In this document: positions 39,564 to 48,896 of the stretch, one piece after another
Layout: each line of letters begins with the position of its first letter
Numbering within the stretch: position 1 is the stretch's first letter
Origin: Bifidobacterium breve
GTDB lineage: Bacteria; Actinomycetota; Acidimicrobiia; Acidimicrobiales; Acidimicrobilacustridaceae
Assembly (NCBI GenBank): GCA_945862505.1
Contig: CAMAYJ010000005.1
Span: 1 to 64,000 of the forward strand
DNA length: 64,000 nucleotides
Direction: 5' to 3'
The notes under the pieces: generated by a model
Database searches by the model: none
What the model saw: the letters and a program-made list of their open reading frames with translations, nothing else
What the model was told of the DNA's origin: nothing
Made by a program: the position numbers and the translations under genes

Positions 39564-40529
39564 CTAGTCATCGTCGAATTGGTCCCTGCTGTCTGCATCG
39601 GCCTCGCCGAGAAACGCAAGACCGGGTTCGCACTCGGTGCGGATCGGACACCAACGGCAACCCCAGTTCGGACGAAAAACGGGTGCCCGTGTGCCGACGG
39701 CAAGTTCATGAAGCTTTCGGATTCCGTCGGTGGTGCGCGCGACCGCAGTGTGCAGGACGTCTTCAGTGATGGCCTCGGCGTGGGCTGTTCCAGCATCGAG
39801 GTAATAGGAGGCGGCGAGGCGAGGTGGCGTGCCGATGCGCATGGTTTCGAGCAGCGCGTAGAGGCGAAGGTCGTCGATATGCGTTGGCGACATCGAGCCG
39901 GTTTTGAAATCGATGATGACCTTGCCGGCAGTGAGTCCATCGGCACGGCCGAGTGTGAGATCTGATCGGCCGGAAATCACAATGCGGTGGTCGAGGAGTT
40001 CGAGGCGCATGCGAGCCTCGGTAATTGGAGACCATCCGACTTTGACCGGAGGGAAGCATTCAAGAAATGTGGCCACTCGCTCGTTGGCGAATGCTCGAAC
40101 CTCGGCTCGATCGGTTTCCGAACATGTGCTGAGCCAGTAGGAGATGGAGTCGTCAGATCGTTCGAGTCGGTCCATCGCCTCGTCAACGAGTTCGAGAGGT
40201 ATCGGACGCCGGCGTTGGTGCATGGAGAGTTCGATGGCTTTGTGCGCGATGGTTCCGCGTGCCAGGGGCGGACTCCACTCAAACGGTTTTTCCTTTTCGG
40301 CGAGGTAACGACGCTCGCAGCCATGGACCATGGCGAGGTCGTGTTTGTTAACAAACATGGGGGCATCGGGGCTGATCTCTGCGGCGAGGTCGGCCAAGGC
40401 ATCTTCAAGGTCGGCTCGAAGAGTTGCCTTGAGTGTGGGCGCGAACGATGGACGATCCTCAGCGGTTGCCCCGAGGAGATCGAGAACTTCCTGTTGGGCA
40501 GGATTGAGTGGCGTCTCATCAACAGTCAT
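39564..40529 (-). CDS. PD-(D/E)XK nuclease superfamily protein (RecB/Cas4-like, candidate Fe-S nuclease)
   Basis: GTIAHKAIELS, GKVIIDFKTGSM, one upstream Cys (HGCERRYL) plus C-terminal GCRWCPIRTEC. Confidence 0.78.
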   Translation of the reverse strand: MTVDETPLNPAQQEVLDLLGATAEDRPSFAPTLKATLRADLEDALADLAAEISPDAPMFVNKHDLAMVHGCERRYLAEKEKPFEWSPPLARGTIAHKAIELSMHQRRRPIPLELVDEAMDRLERSDDSISYWLSTCSETDRAEVRAFANERVATFLECFPPVKVGWSPITEARMRLELLDHRIVISGRSDLTLGRADGLTAGKVIIDFKTGSMSPTHIDDLRLYALLETMRIGTPPRLAASYYLDAGTAHAEAITEDVLHTAVARTTDGIRKLHELAVGTRAPVFRPNWGCRWCPIRTECEPGLAFLGEADADSRDQFDDD

Positions 40530-40599
40530 CGCGCTGAATGGTATGGACCGGCCCGCTCGTTGGTGGGGACTGTCACACCCGCTCGGCATAGTTGCGGCC

Positions 40600-41028
40600 A
40601 TGGAAGCTTCTTCGCTGCGCTTTGCAGCCGCCGCCCGAACCCTTGGCGAGGTGGCGCGCGCTGCGGGGCTCGTGGTGCCGAGCTTCCGCAGCCCGCCTCG
40701 CTTGGCTGGCGTCGATCGCACGATGAAGCGGCAGTCCGATTCCCTCGGGGTTAAGGCCGTGACCGTTGCGGTGCGAATCAAAGGGCGGCCCTGGGTGTCG
40801 GTGTTGGCCGACATGATCGACGGAGTCATTGTTGCGAACTCACTCTCTGGGCCCACCGCTGGCGCTGCCCGCACCGTCATGTGGGCAGCGGTCGAGGCCG
40901 ATGCCATGCGGGGCACAGCGCCCCACGAGGCCACCGGTGTGTCCAAGCGGCGCAACGGTGGCCGTTCTCAGAGTGCCGGGCGCCGCGGGCCTCAGCCGGC
41001 AGGTCAGCCACAGACGCGGGTGGCCTGA
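40600..41028 (+). CDS. Hypothetical protein
   Basis: MEASSLRFAAAARTLGEVARAAGLVVPSFRSPPRLAGVDRTMKR...VAVRIKGRPWVSVLADMIDGVIVANSL; coding-like composition, basic C-terminus. Confidence 0.6.
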   Translation: MEASSLRFAAAARTLGEVARAAGLVVPSFRSPPRLAGVDRTMKRQSDSLGVKAVTVAVRIKGRPWVSVLADMIDGVIVANSLSGPTAGAARTVMWAAVEADAMRGTAPHEATGVSKRRNGGRSQSAGRRGPQPAGQPQTRVA

Positions 41029-41079
41029 GTCGCGCCGCGTAGGGGCGGCTGCCGGGGCGGTACCGTTGCAGCAATTCCC

Positions 41080-41163
41080 GCCCGGATGGCGGAATTGGCA
41101 GACGCAGGGGGCTTAAACCCCCCGACTCGCAAGGGTTTACGGGTTCAAGTCCCGTTCCGGGCA
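41080..41163 (+). tRNA. tRNA-Leu (anticodon TAA)
   Basis: GCCCGGATGGCGGAATTGGCAGACGCAGGGGGCTTAAACCCCCCGACTCGCAAGGGTTTACGGGTTCAAGTCCCGTTCCGGGCA; class II with long variable arm, loop CTTAAAC. Confidence 0.96.
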
Positions 41164-41254
41164 CAAAAAACTTCTGAATTCATCGGTTCTTTGTTGATCG
41201 TGTCCTACGAGGGCATTGATCTGAGGGAGTTGAAAGTTGCTCGTTCGCAGATGC

Positions 41255-43411
41255 CTAGTTGATCAGCGGATCGCGGGGAAGCCCCAGGATGCGCTCGCCA
41301 ATCTGATTGCGCTTGATCTCTGAAGTTCCACCGGCGATCGCCAATGCGCGATGCATGAGTTGCAGTGTGCCGCCCATGAATCCTTCGTCTTCGAGGTAAA
41401 CGCCAGTTGCTCCGGCAAGTTCAAAGAGAATCGCAGCGGCTTCTTCTGCATTCTCCGACAGCAGAAGTTTCGTGACTGCACCCTCGGGCCCTGGTTCACC
41501 ACCGGCAACCGCTCGCTGCGCACTGCGCACATTGAGTGTTTCCGCTGCTTGTGATCGAGCAGTGGCTCGACCGATTCGACCAGCGCCACCCGAAAGTCGA
41601 GCGGGATTGGCGTCGAAAGGGGCGAGGAACGAAGCCGGTGGAATCACCATTGCGCCATCGCCGCTGCCGATGCTGACGCTTTCGTTGCCGAGCGTTCCGC
41701 GGGCAACTGTCCATCCACCATCAACTGGTCCGACAACGTCGTCATCAGGAACGAACACGTCGTTGAAGAACACCTCGTTAAATTCTGCGCCGCCGTTCAC
41801 CATGCGCAGTGGGCGAATCTCGACGCCTTCAGCGTGCATGTCGACAACCATGCACGTGATCCCTTGGTGCTTCGGGAGATCGGGATTTGTGCGCACAGTA
41901 ATGAGGCCGAATGCGGCGAGATGTGCACCAGTTGTCCAAACCTTCTGCCCGGTTACGAGCCATCCGCCATCGACGCGAGTTGCCTTTGTCTTTACACCCG
42001 CAGCATCGGAACCGGCATCTGGCTCACTGAACAGCTGACACCAGATGAGTTCCTGATTGAGGGCGGGCATGATCCAACGTTCCAACTGATCGTCGGTGGA
42101 GTGCTGCGTAAGGGTGAGGATGACCCAACCAGTGATTTGGTAACTCGGTCGCTTGAATCCCGCACGATTGAACTCCTCTTCAATCACGAGTTGTTCGATT
42201 GCACTTGCTGCACGACCCCACGGCTTGGGCCAATGAGGGACGGCGTAGCCAGAAGCGACGAGCGCCTGGACCTGCTTGGTTCCTTCAAGTTCCTTGACCG
42301 CTTCAATTGCTGAGCGGGCTTCAGATCGGAATGCTTCAGCTTCAGGGGGAAGTTCCACAGAGCGCACCAGCTTCACGCCCTTGCGGAGGAAGTTGGCGAT
42401 GTCGATGGCGGCTTGTTCGGCATCAATAAGCGCTTCGATCGCAAGCGCACGTCGCAAGTAAAGGTGGGCGTCGTGTTCCCATGTGAATCCGATGCCGCCG
42501 TGCACCTGAATATTGAGCTGTGCGTTCCGGTCACCGGCATGGGCTGCAGTTGCTGCGGCCATCGCTGCGGAATAGGAGAACTGTTCACCACCTGCGGCTG
42601 CAGCGCGAGCAGCATCCCAAACTTCAGCAGTGGCGATTTCTGTTTCAACCAGCATGTTGGCGCAGTGATGCTTTACTGCTTGGAACATGGCGATTGCTCG
42701 TCCGAACTGCTGACGTTCGCGTGCGTAATCGGCGGCCATGTCTGTCGTTGCACGAGCGACACCGGTTGCTTCAGCAGCAAGAACGAGCCGCGCGTAGTCG
42801 ACGAGTGCTTGTGCGCCACCATGAACGATGATCGCTTCTGCATCGTCGAAGGTGACTTGAGCGCTTCGGCGCGTGAGATCGAGATTCGCGAGGAGGCGAA
42901 CGTCGACACCCTTTGTTGTTGCGTCGACGATCGCAAGATCGCTGCCAACGGTAACGACGAGCAGATTCGCGAGAGCGCCGCTCAAGACCGATTTCACCGT
43001 GCCGGTCACTCGGCTGGATTTCGATGAAAGTGCGTCTCCGCAACCGATACCGGCAACAACTGAACCATCAGCAAGTCCCGGAAGAAGTTGGGCGGCGACC
43101 TCAGAGGGAGCAGCCGCAGAAATCGCCGCACTCGCGATCACAGTTGCGACGAACGGGCCTGGAGCGATTCCTGCGCCCATCTGTTCGACAACAACAATAA
43201 GCTCGGGCATCCCGAATCCGGAACCGCCGTTTTCTTCGGGAATGTGAAGACCGAGCCATCCGAGTTCAGCAAGGGCAGACCAGAACGGCGGCATGTTTTC
43301 GACTGAGGTTTCGAGGAGTTCCCGAGCCGCACCTCGTGAATTGTGTCGCTCGAGAAAGTCGGCGGTGACTTCGGAAAGCGTGCGGTGGTCTTCGGTAATG
43401 GCGATCGACAT
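41255..43411 (-). CDS. Tandem-fused acyl-CoA dehydrogenase (two ACAD modules, 718 aa)
   Basis: N-terminal module ends with QVHGGIGFTWEHDAHLYLRRA; C-terminal module has QLFSEPDAGSDAAGVKTKATRVDGGWLVTGQKVWTTGAH and GGTSEIKRNQIGERILGLPRDP. Confidence 0.87.
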   Translation of the reverse strand: MSIAITEDHRTLSEVTADFLERHNSRGAARELLETSVENMPPFWSALAELGWLGLHIPEENGGSGFGMPELIVVVEQMGAGIAPGPFVATVIASAAISAAAPSEVAAQLLPGLADGSVVAGIGCGDALSSKSSRVTGTVKSVLSGALANLLVVTVGSDLAIVDATTKGVDVRLLANLDLTRRSAQVTFDDAEAIIVHGGAQALVDYARLVLAAEATGVARATTDMAADYARERQQFGRAIAMFQAVKHHCANMLVETEIATAEVWDAARAAAAGGEQFSYSAAMAAATAAHAGDRNAQLNIQVHGGIGFTWEHDAHLYLRRALAIEALIDAEQAAIDIANFLRKGVKLVRSVELPPEAEAFRSEARSAIEAVKELEGTKQVQALVASGYAVPHWPKPWGRAASAIEQLVIEEEFNRAGFKRPSYQITGWVILTLTQHSTDDQLERWIMPALNQELIWCQLFSEPDAGSDAAGVKTKATRVDGGWLVTGQKVWTTGAHLAAFGLITVRTNPDLPKHQGITCMVVDMHAEGVEIRPLRMVNGGAEFNEVFFNDVFVPDDDVVGPVDGGWTVARGTLGNESVSIGSGDGAMVIPPASFLAPFDANPARLSGGAGRIGRATARSQAAETLNVRSAQRAVAGGEPGPEGAVTKLLLSENAEEAAAILFELAGATGVYLEDEGFMGGTLQLMHRALAIAGGTSEIKRNQIGERILGLPRDPLIN

Positions 43412-43502
43412 TGAGCTGCTCCAGAACGAGATACGGGTCCGCGGAAGCGTATCCACCGAATGAGTGGCGCACCTATGTGGAGCGACACACCAGAATGGCG
43501 TT

Positions 43503-44477
43503 ATGAAGACCGACGCAATCATCCATGGGGATCTGGCCAGCGCGGCCGCATCAATTCGACGGGCTGAGGACGCTGGATTCGACGGGGCAGTATCGGTCGA
43601 GATCTCCCATGACCCATTTCTGCCGCTCGCCATGGGGGCGGCATCAACCGAACGCATTGATCTCATTACCGGGATTGCAGTGGCATTCGCCAGAAACCCG
43701 ATGAACGTCGCGGTGCTAGCTAACGACATCAATCGGCTCTCGGGCGGACGCTTCATCGTTGGTTTGGGAAGTCAGATCAAGCCTCACATCACGAAACGAT
43801 TTTCAATGCCATGGTCGGATCCCGCTGCGCGCATGCGCGAATTTGTTCTCGCTATGCGTGCGATTTGGGAGTCTTGGGAGAAAGGAAGTCCACTGGAGTT
43901 TCGTGGTGAGTACTACAAGCACACGCTTATGACGCCAATGTTCAGCCAAGGTTCAAGCGAGGTCGGAAATCCACGCGTCTTCGTTGCCGCTGTAGGTCCG
44001 GCGATGACCGCTGTCGCTGGCGAAGTTGCCGACGGACTCATGGCCCACGGATTTACAACTCCGTCGTATCTACGCGATGTGACCATGACCAACCTTGTGA
44101 AAGGGCTCGCCCGATCGAATCGTTCGCGAAGTGACGTCGAGGTGACCATCCCAATCATGTCGGCCGTGGGTCGCGACGAAGCCGAGATCGCTCCTAAAAG
44201 GGCCGCAGTTCGTCAGCAACTCGCGTTTTATGGTTCGACGCCCGCCTATCGCGGCGTGCTCGAGCACCACGGGTGGGGCGACGTCGGTGATGAACTCAAT
44301 CGACTGTCGAAGCAGGGCGAATGGGTGGCGATGGCCGATCTGATTACCGACGAGATGCTTTGTGAATTTGCTGTGATTGGTGACCTCGAGTCGGCAAGTA
44401 CCGAGATCAAGCAGAAATTCGGGGGACTTGTAGATCGCGTCCAGATGGGTCTCAGCGATGAGCCCTTGAAGATCTGA
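43503..44477 (+). CDS. LLM class F420-dependent/flavin-dependent oxidoreductase
   Basis: ARNPMNVAVLANDINRLSGGRFIVGLGSQIKPHITKRFSMPWSDPAARMREFVLAMRAIW. Confidence 0.9.
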   Translation: MKTDAIIHGDLASAAASIRRAEDAGFDGAVSVEISHDPFLPLAMGAASTERIDLITGIAVAFARNPMNVAVLANDINRLSGGRFIVGLGSQIKPHITKRFSMPWSDPAARMREFVLAMRAIWESWEKGSPLEFRGEYYKHTLMTPMFSQGSSEVGNPRVFVAAVGPAMTAVAGEVADGLMAHGFTTPSYLRDVTMTNLVKGLARSNRSRSDVEVTIPIMSAVGRDEAEIAPKRAAVRQQLAFYGSTPAYRGVLEHHGWGDVGDELNRLSKQGEWVAMADLITDEMLCEFAVIGDLESASTEIKQKFGGLVDRVQMGLSDEPLKI

Positions 44478-44543
44478 TTCTTCGCTCCGCAGTACGCTCG
44501 TGGTGTAGGTGGCGACATCGTCACCGCTTTGTTGGGGGATCAA

Positions 44544-45662
44544 GTGAGCGATCGCAATAAATCCGCAGTCGAACAGTTCTTTGTCGCTGGACGCGAGGTC
44601 GACCGACTGTCGTTCATGACTGAAGACGTCGAGTGGTGGAACGGTCTTGGAAAGTTTCCCGCTGCACCTGGACAAACAGTGTTCCGTGGCAAAGAAGAAG
44701 TGGGCGCGCGGATTTTGGGACGAGCGCCCTCGCCGCCGCAACCAAACGGCCGCCGAATCGATCGCTATGACCTTTCGACGATCAGTTTCCATGACGTGCA
44801 CACGATCGCCGATGGGCCTTACGTCTTCCGTCAACACCTCTATAAAGCAACAACCATGGGTGGGAAGCCCTACGAAAACGTTTACGGATTCCTCTTTCGC
44901 TTCACCGATGACGGACTGATCGATCGCATTTGGGAACACTGGGGAACCTTGAACGCCTATGAAACCTTGTTTCAGGGGCCATTAGTTGTTCACGACCCTG
45001 ATGAAATTCTCATGACGACGCCATCGGTTCGGCAACGACTCGATCTTGAACGGTCTGTCGATCGCGATGTGATCAGTGAATGCATGGAAATCGCAGTTCA
45101 CGCGCCCAACGGATCAAACCAGCAGCCTTATCGATTCATATTTGTCGATGACGCCGAGACCAAAGCCAAACTCGCAGCGATCTATCGCTCTGCAATGGCC
45201 GATTTCATTGGTCGTCCTCGCACTGATGCTGCCGAAGATCGAGTTGATCGCACGTCTGAAGCGCAACAGCGCATCGCTCGAAGTGTTGCGTACCTCGCCG
45301 AGAATATTGAGAAGGTCCCGGTTCTTTGCGTTCCCATCGTCGCTGGTCGGACTGATGGAAATGGGTCTGGGGCCCATGCTGAACGAACTTCAACGTTTTG
45401 GCAGGCGGGCCGCTGGGGATCAGTGGTACCTGCTCTTTGGTCGTTCATGCTGGCGCTTCGATCGCGCGGACTCGGATCGGCGTGGACAACGTTGACGTTG
45501 ATCCGCGAGCGCGAAGTTGCCGAATTGTTGGGCATTCCCTACAACGAATGGATGCAGGTAGGTCTGTTTCCAATCGCGCACACAATTGGCACCGACTTCC
45601 GCGTCACCCCGCGTAAGCCGGCTGAAGAACTGACGAGATGGAATCAATTCCGGAGTTCTTGA
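44544..45662 (+). CDS. SnoaL/NTF2-like domain fused to nitroreductase family domain
   Basis: N-terminus SAVEQFFVAGREVDRLSFMTEDVEWWNGLG...FTDDGLIDRIWEHW (NTF2-like); C-terminus AVHAPNGSNQQPYRFIFVDD...ALRSRGLGSAWTTLTLIREREVAELLGIPYNE (nitroreductase). Confidence 0.82.
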   Translation: MSDRNKSAVEQFFVAGREVDRLSFMTEDVEWWNGLGKFPAAPGQTVFRGKEEVGARILGRAPSPPQPNGRRIDRYDLSTISFHDVHTIADGPYVFRQHLYKATTMGGKPYENVYGFLFRFTDDGLIDRIWEHWGTLNAYETLFQGPLVVHDPDEILMTTPSVRQRLDLERSVDRDVISECMEIAVHAPNGSNQQPYRFIFVDDAETKAKLAAIYRSAMADFIGRPRTDAAEDRVDRTSEAQQRIARSVAYLAENIEKVPVLCVPIVAGRTDGNGSGAHAERTSTFWQAGRWGSVVPALWSFMLALRSRGLGSAWTTLTLIREREVAELLGIPYNEWMQVGLFPIAHTIGTDFRVTPRKPAEELTRWNQFRSS

Positions 45663-45672
45663 TTCGGATCCC

Positions 45673-46578
45673 TTAGGTTTCTAGCGGGAGTAGCGCTTCA
45701 GCGAGGGCACTGAGCTCTGCGTCAGGATCAGCGTCTCCCACTAGGGGGATGATCACGAACTTCGACGCGCCGGCATCGATGAATTCTTTCAACAACGACG
45801 GGAGTGCATCTCGAGTTGGGATAACTGATCGGGGATCGAGTCCCGGACGGCGGCGTTCGATGAGATCAACAAATCGCTGGGGGAGTGGCCCATCCGAGTA
45901 TGAGATCAGAGCGCCGTAATGCTGCGGGTCCATCTTGCGACCGAATTCGCTTGCAGCGGCTTCAATCACGGGAATTGATTCGGCGATGTCGCTGGGTGAG
46001 CAGAACGAAGGCAACCAACCGTCACCAACGCGAGCAACGCGTCGGAGTTCGCTGGGGGCGATGCCTCCGAGCCAAACATCGAGTCGTGATTGTGTAGGCC
46101 GAGGTAACACCCGAACATCATCAATAGAGAAAAACTCTCCGTGGTGTGAAATGACTTCGCCAGTCCAACATGCGCGCATCAACGCGAGCGCTTCATCGTG
46201 ACGTCGACCGCGTTCACCACGTTCAACTCCAAATGCCCGTTGTTCTGGGGGGTCGACTGCTCCGAGGCCCACGGCGGGAAGAAAGCGTCCGCCGGAAAGC
46301 ACATCGAGGGTCGCCATTTCTTTCGCAAGGATGACCGGGTTGCGGCCGGGAAGAACCAATACCGAAGTGCCGAGTTTCATTCGTGTCGTGCGACCGGCGG
46401 CGATGGCGAGGGCAATCATCGGGTCAGGTGTTTCGGCTCCGATCCGTTCCGACATCCACAAAGAATCGAATCCCAGTGATTCACAGCGGTCGACAATTGA
46501 GGCGAAACGATCGGGAGTCGCTGCCCCAGACAGGGTTCCGAGGCCAATTCCGACGCGGACTTTGATGGCGCTGGTCAT
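45673..46578 (-). CDS. LLM class F420-dependent/flavin-dependent oxidoreductase
   Basis: VGIGLGTLSGAATPDRFASIVDRCESLGFDSLWMSERI...PGRNPVILAKEMATLDVLSGGRFLPAVGLG. Confidence 0.9.
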   Translation of the reverse strand: MTSAIKVRVGIGLGTLSGAATPDRFASIVDRCESLGFDSLWMSERIGAETPDPMIALAIAAGRTTRMKLGTSVLVLPGRNPVILAKEMATLDVLSGGRFLPAVGLGAVDPPEQRAFGVERGERGRRHDEALALMRACWTGEVISHHGEFFSIDDVRVLPRPTQSRLDVWLGGIAPSELRRVARVGDGWLPSFCSPSDIAESIPVIEAAASEFGRKMDPQHYGALISYSDGPLPQRFVDLIERRRPGLDPRSVIPTRDALPSLLKEFIDAGASKFVIIPLVGDADPDAELSALAEALLPLET

Positions 46579-46665
46579 GAGGCATCCTCGCACTTCATTG
46601 CACTTGTGCGCATCACTGCAGCAGCGATCGCTCTACCGGGGCGTGGCCGCGTACAGTCATAGACC

Positions 46666-48318
46666 TTGAACGCCCCCCGTTCCCCCTTTGGCCGTTTTGT
46701 GCGACTTGGCACACCTGTTGCTGTGGCCTTTGCCGTTTTGTCGTTGGCGGCTTGCTCAGACTCAAAAACAAGGCCAGCAGCGACGACCGAGTCGACTGCG
46801 TCAACTGTGGCAAACGCATCGGGGCCGATCGAAGGCGGAACGCTTGATATCGCGGTTGCGGCTGTTCCGGCGAAGTGGGCCCCAAATGGGGGGCAATGGA
46901 CCACCGATGAACTTCAAGCAGCGCGAGCGGTTTATGACCGACTCATGGTTCGTGATGAAAACGATCAACCCGTTCCTGAGCTTCTTGCCTCGGTGGTTCC
47001 GAATTCAAGTTTCACGGCTTGGACGCTAAGGATTCGTCCAGGAGTTTTATTCAGCGATGGAACGCCGCTCACAGCAGAGATCGTTGCCTTCAATTTGAAA
47101 GCCCAACAGGGTGATCGTTCGAATGCCGACCTACTCATGCCAATTTCTACGATCACGGTGACTGATCCACAAACTGTTTTGGTCACGATGTCGACGGCTT
47201 GGTCGACGTTTTCCGAGGTGCTTACGACGCGAATCGGAACTGTCGCGGCGCCAGTGACCCTTTTAGGCTTCGACCCACGCCCGATTGGCACTGGACCGTT
47301 TATCTGGTCAGGAGTTGACGAAGCGGGCGTAACGATCCTGGTGAAGAACCCCACGTATTGGAAAAAGGGTTTACCTCATCTCGATGCGGTTCGATTGGTT
47401 CCCATTGCGGATGCTGCAGATCGTGTGACTGCTGCAATTGATGGAAAGGTTGGCATGGTCGCAGTTGATGAGCCGCGACAACTCGTTCGTCTCGAGAGTG
47501 TGCAGAATCGAGAGTCCAAAATAACGATTCATGATGATCGCAACGCAGAACGCCCAAAGGTGAACATCGCGTTGGAGACGGGCAAAGCTCCATTCGATCG
47601 ATTGACTGCTCGCCGGGCAGTTGCGTATGCGACAGATCGGGCCGAGATTCTTTCGAAGGCGTTTGCCGGTCAGGGAACGATTGCTCGAGGAATGATGAGC
47701 GACACGTCACCGTGGTTTGTCGACCACACCGCTCCTACACGCGATGTAGATCGCGCAAAGAAGCAGGCGGAGGCGTATACGAAAGAGACTGGACTTCCGC
47801 TCACATTCCGCTTGTCAGTTTCTCCCGGCACGACGATGGAGCGCGTCGCATCGCTCTGGCGCGGACAACTTGAGCAAGCAGGGATCGATCTAACAATCGA
47901 TCTTGTAGAGCCGCCGGTGCTTTCCCTCGCCGCTGCAATCGGGGAGTTCCAAGCCATTTTGCAGGTGGGGTTCGACTCCCCTCATCCGGATTTCTACGAG
48001 CCGCTCTTCTACGGCATACCTGCGGAACAAACGGCGATCAGTGGCAATCCCACGCGATATATCAACCCACTGGTCACCAAAGCGTTTAGCGACGCCCGAT
48101 CGACTGCCGATGTGACTCGACAGGTCGATGATTACGGCACCATCCAAGAACAGATCGCAATCGATCTGCCCTACTTGTTTCTCGTACAGGTCCGTGAAGT
48201 GATAGTGACATCGCCGAAACTTCGTGGCGTCACCAGTTGGTCAACGGGCTCAGGTGCCGATGGTCTTGGTCAAGAGGACGCGACCGTGTCACTCGCTCAG
48301 TTGTGGTTCGCTCGCTGA
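46666..48318 (+). CDS. ABC transporter substrate-binding protein (family 5), lipoprotein
   Basis: VLSLAACSDSKTRPA lipobox; WTLRIRPGVLFSDGTPLTAEIVAFNLKAQQ...GTGPFIWSGVDEAGVTILVKNPTYWKKGLPHLDAVRLV; TTG start. Confidence 0.88.
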   Translation: MNAPRSPFGRFVRLGTPVAVAFAVLSLAACSDSKTRPAATTESTASTVANASGPIEGGTLDIAVAAVPAKWAPNGGQWTTDELQAARAVYDRLMVRDENDQPVPELLASVVPNSSFTAWTLRIRPGVLFSDGTPLTAEIVAFNLKAQQGDRSNADLLMPISTITVTDPQTVLVTMSTAWSTFSEVLTTRIGTVAAPVTLLGFDPRPIGTGPFIWSGVDEAGVTILVKNPTYWKKGLPHLDAVRLVPIADAADRVTAAIDGKVGMVAVDEPRQLVRLESVQNRESKITIHDDRNAERPKVNIALETGKAPFDRLTARRAVAYATDRAEILSKAFAGQGTIARGMMSDTSPWFVDHTAPTRDVDRAKKQAEAYTKETGLPLTFRLSVSPGTTMERVASLWRGQLEQAGIDLTIDLVEPPVLSLAAAIGEFQAILQVGFDSPHPDFYEPLFYGIPAEQTAISGNPTRYINPLVTKAFSDARSTADVTRQVDDYGTIQEQIAIDLPYLFLVQVREVIVTSPKLRGVTSWSTGSGADGLGQEDATVSLAQLWFAR

Positions 48319-48336
48319 ATACCTGTGAGATCGGAG

Positions 48337-48861
48337 TCAGATCGGCGTTCCGGCAAACGGTGACGGGTCAGCGCTGACGGGGATCTCGGGCACTGTCCAG
48401 TCCATGCGAGCCGAAAGGTTTACTGCGACCGTTGCCCACTCTTTTGGGTTCCATCCCTGCGCCGATGATTCAACCTGATGGGCCTGGTTGATGTGCACAA
48501 AGGCGGGGAGAGTCTCGAGGCCAAAGGCTTTGGCTGCAGTGCGGTCGGGATCGGCGAAGACCAAGATCTCTGAAGCGAGTGGTCCGACGAAGTCGCGGAC
48601 CTCAGATTCGGCCGCAGTTACGAGAAGCGCAATGCGAACGTCGGCCTCGGCATAATCACGAAGAATCCGAAGGGCAGTCTTCAGGATCCAGGAACTTTCG
48701 TTGGTGAAAGGGTCCAGAACCATGATCGCCAGATGGAAGTTCGTGGTCCATTCCGAGATCGGACGGCTTTCGCCAGTGAGGGGATTCAGTTCGACGGAAG
48801 CCTGCACATCGGTAGTCACAGCCTCAGAAGGTAGCGCGAGTAGGTTGGAGGTACCGCACAC
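48337..48861 (-). CDS. Hypothetical thioredoxin-like protein without CXXC
   Basis: LVFADPDRTAAKAFGLETLPAFVHINQ resembles the C-terminal half of a thioredoxin fold (cis-Pro-like LPAFVHI). Confidence 0.55.
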   Translation of the reverse strand: MCGTSNLLALPSEAVTTDVQASVELNPLTGESRPISEWTTNFHLAIMVLDPFTNESSWILKTALRILRDYAEADVRIALLVTAAESEVRDFVGPLASEILVFADPDRTAAKAFGLETLPAFVHINQAHQVESSAQGWNPKEWATVAVNLSARMDWTVPEIPVSADPSPFAGTPI

Positions 48862-48896
48862 GGGCGAAGAGTCCGAGAACTTCTTTAGGAGTAACC

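Noticed and set aside
40530-40955. N-terminal extension of the PD-(D/E)XK nuclease ORF
   Set aside because: It is Arg/Ala-rich and antisense to the hypothetical CDS at 40600; the nuclease starts plausibly at 40529.
44070-44939. 289-aa - strand ORF
   Set aside because: Antisense to the LLM and SnoaL-nitroreductase genes; His/Arg-rich composition typical of antisense frames in high-GC DNA.
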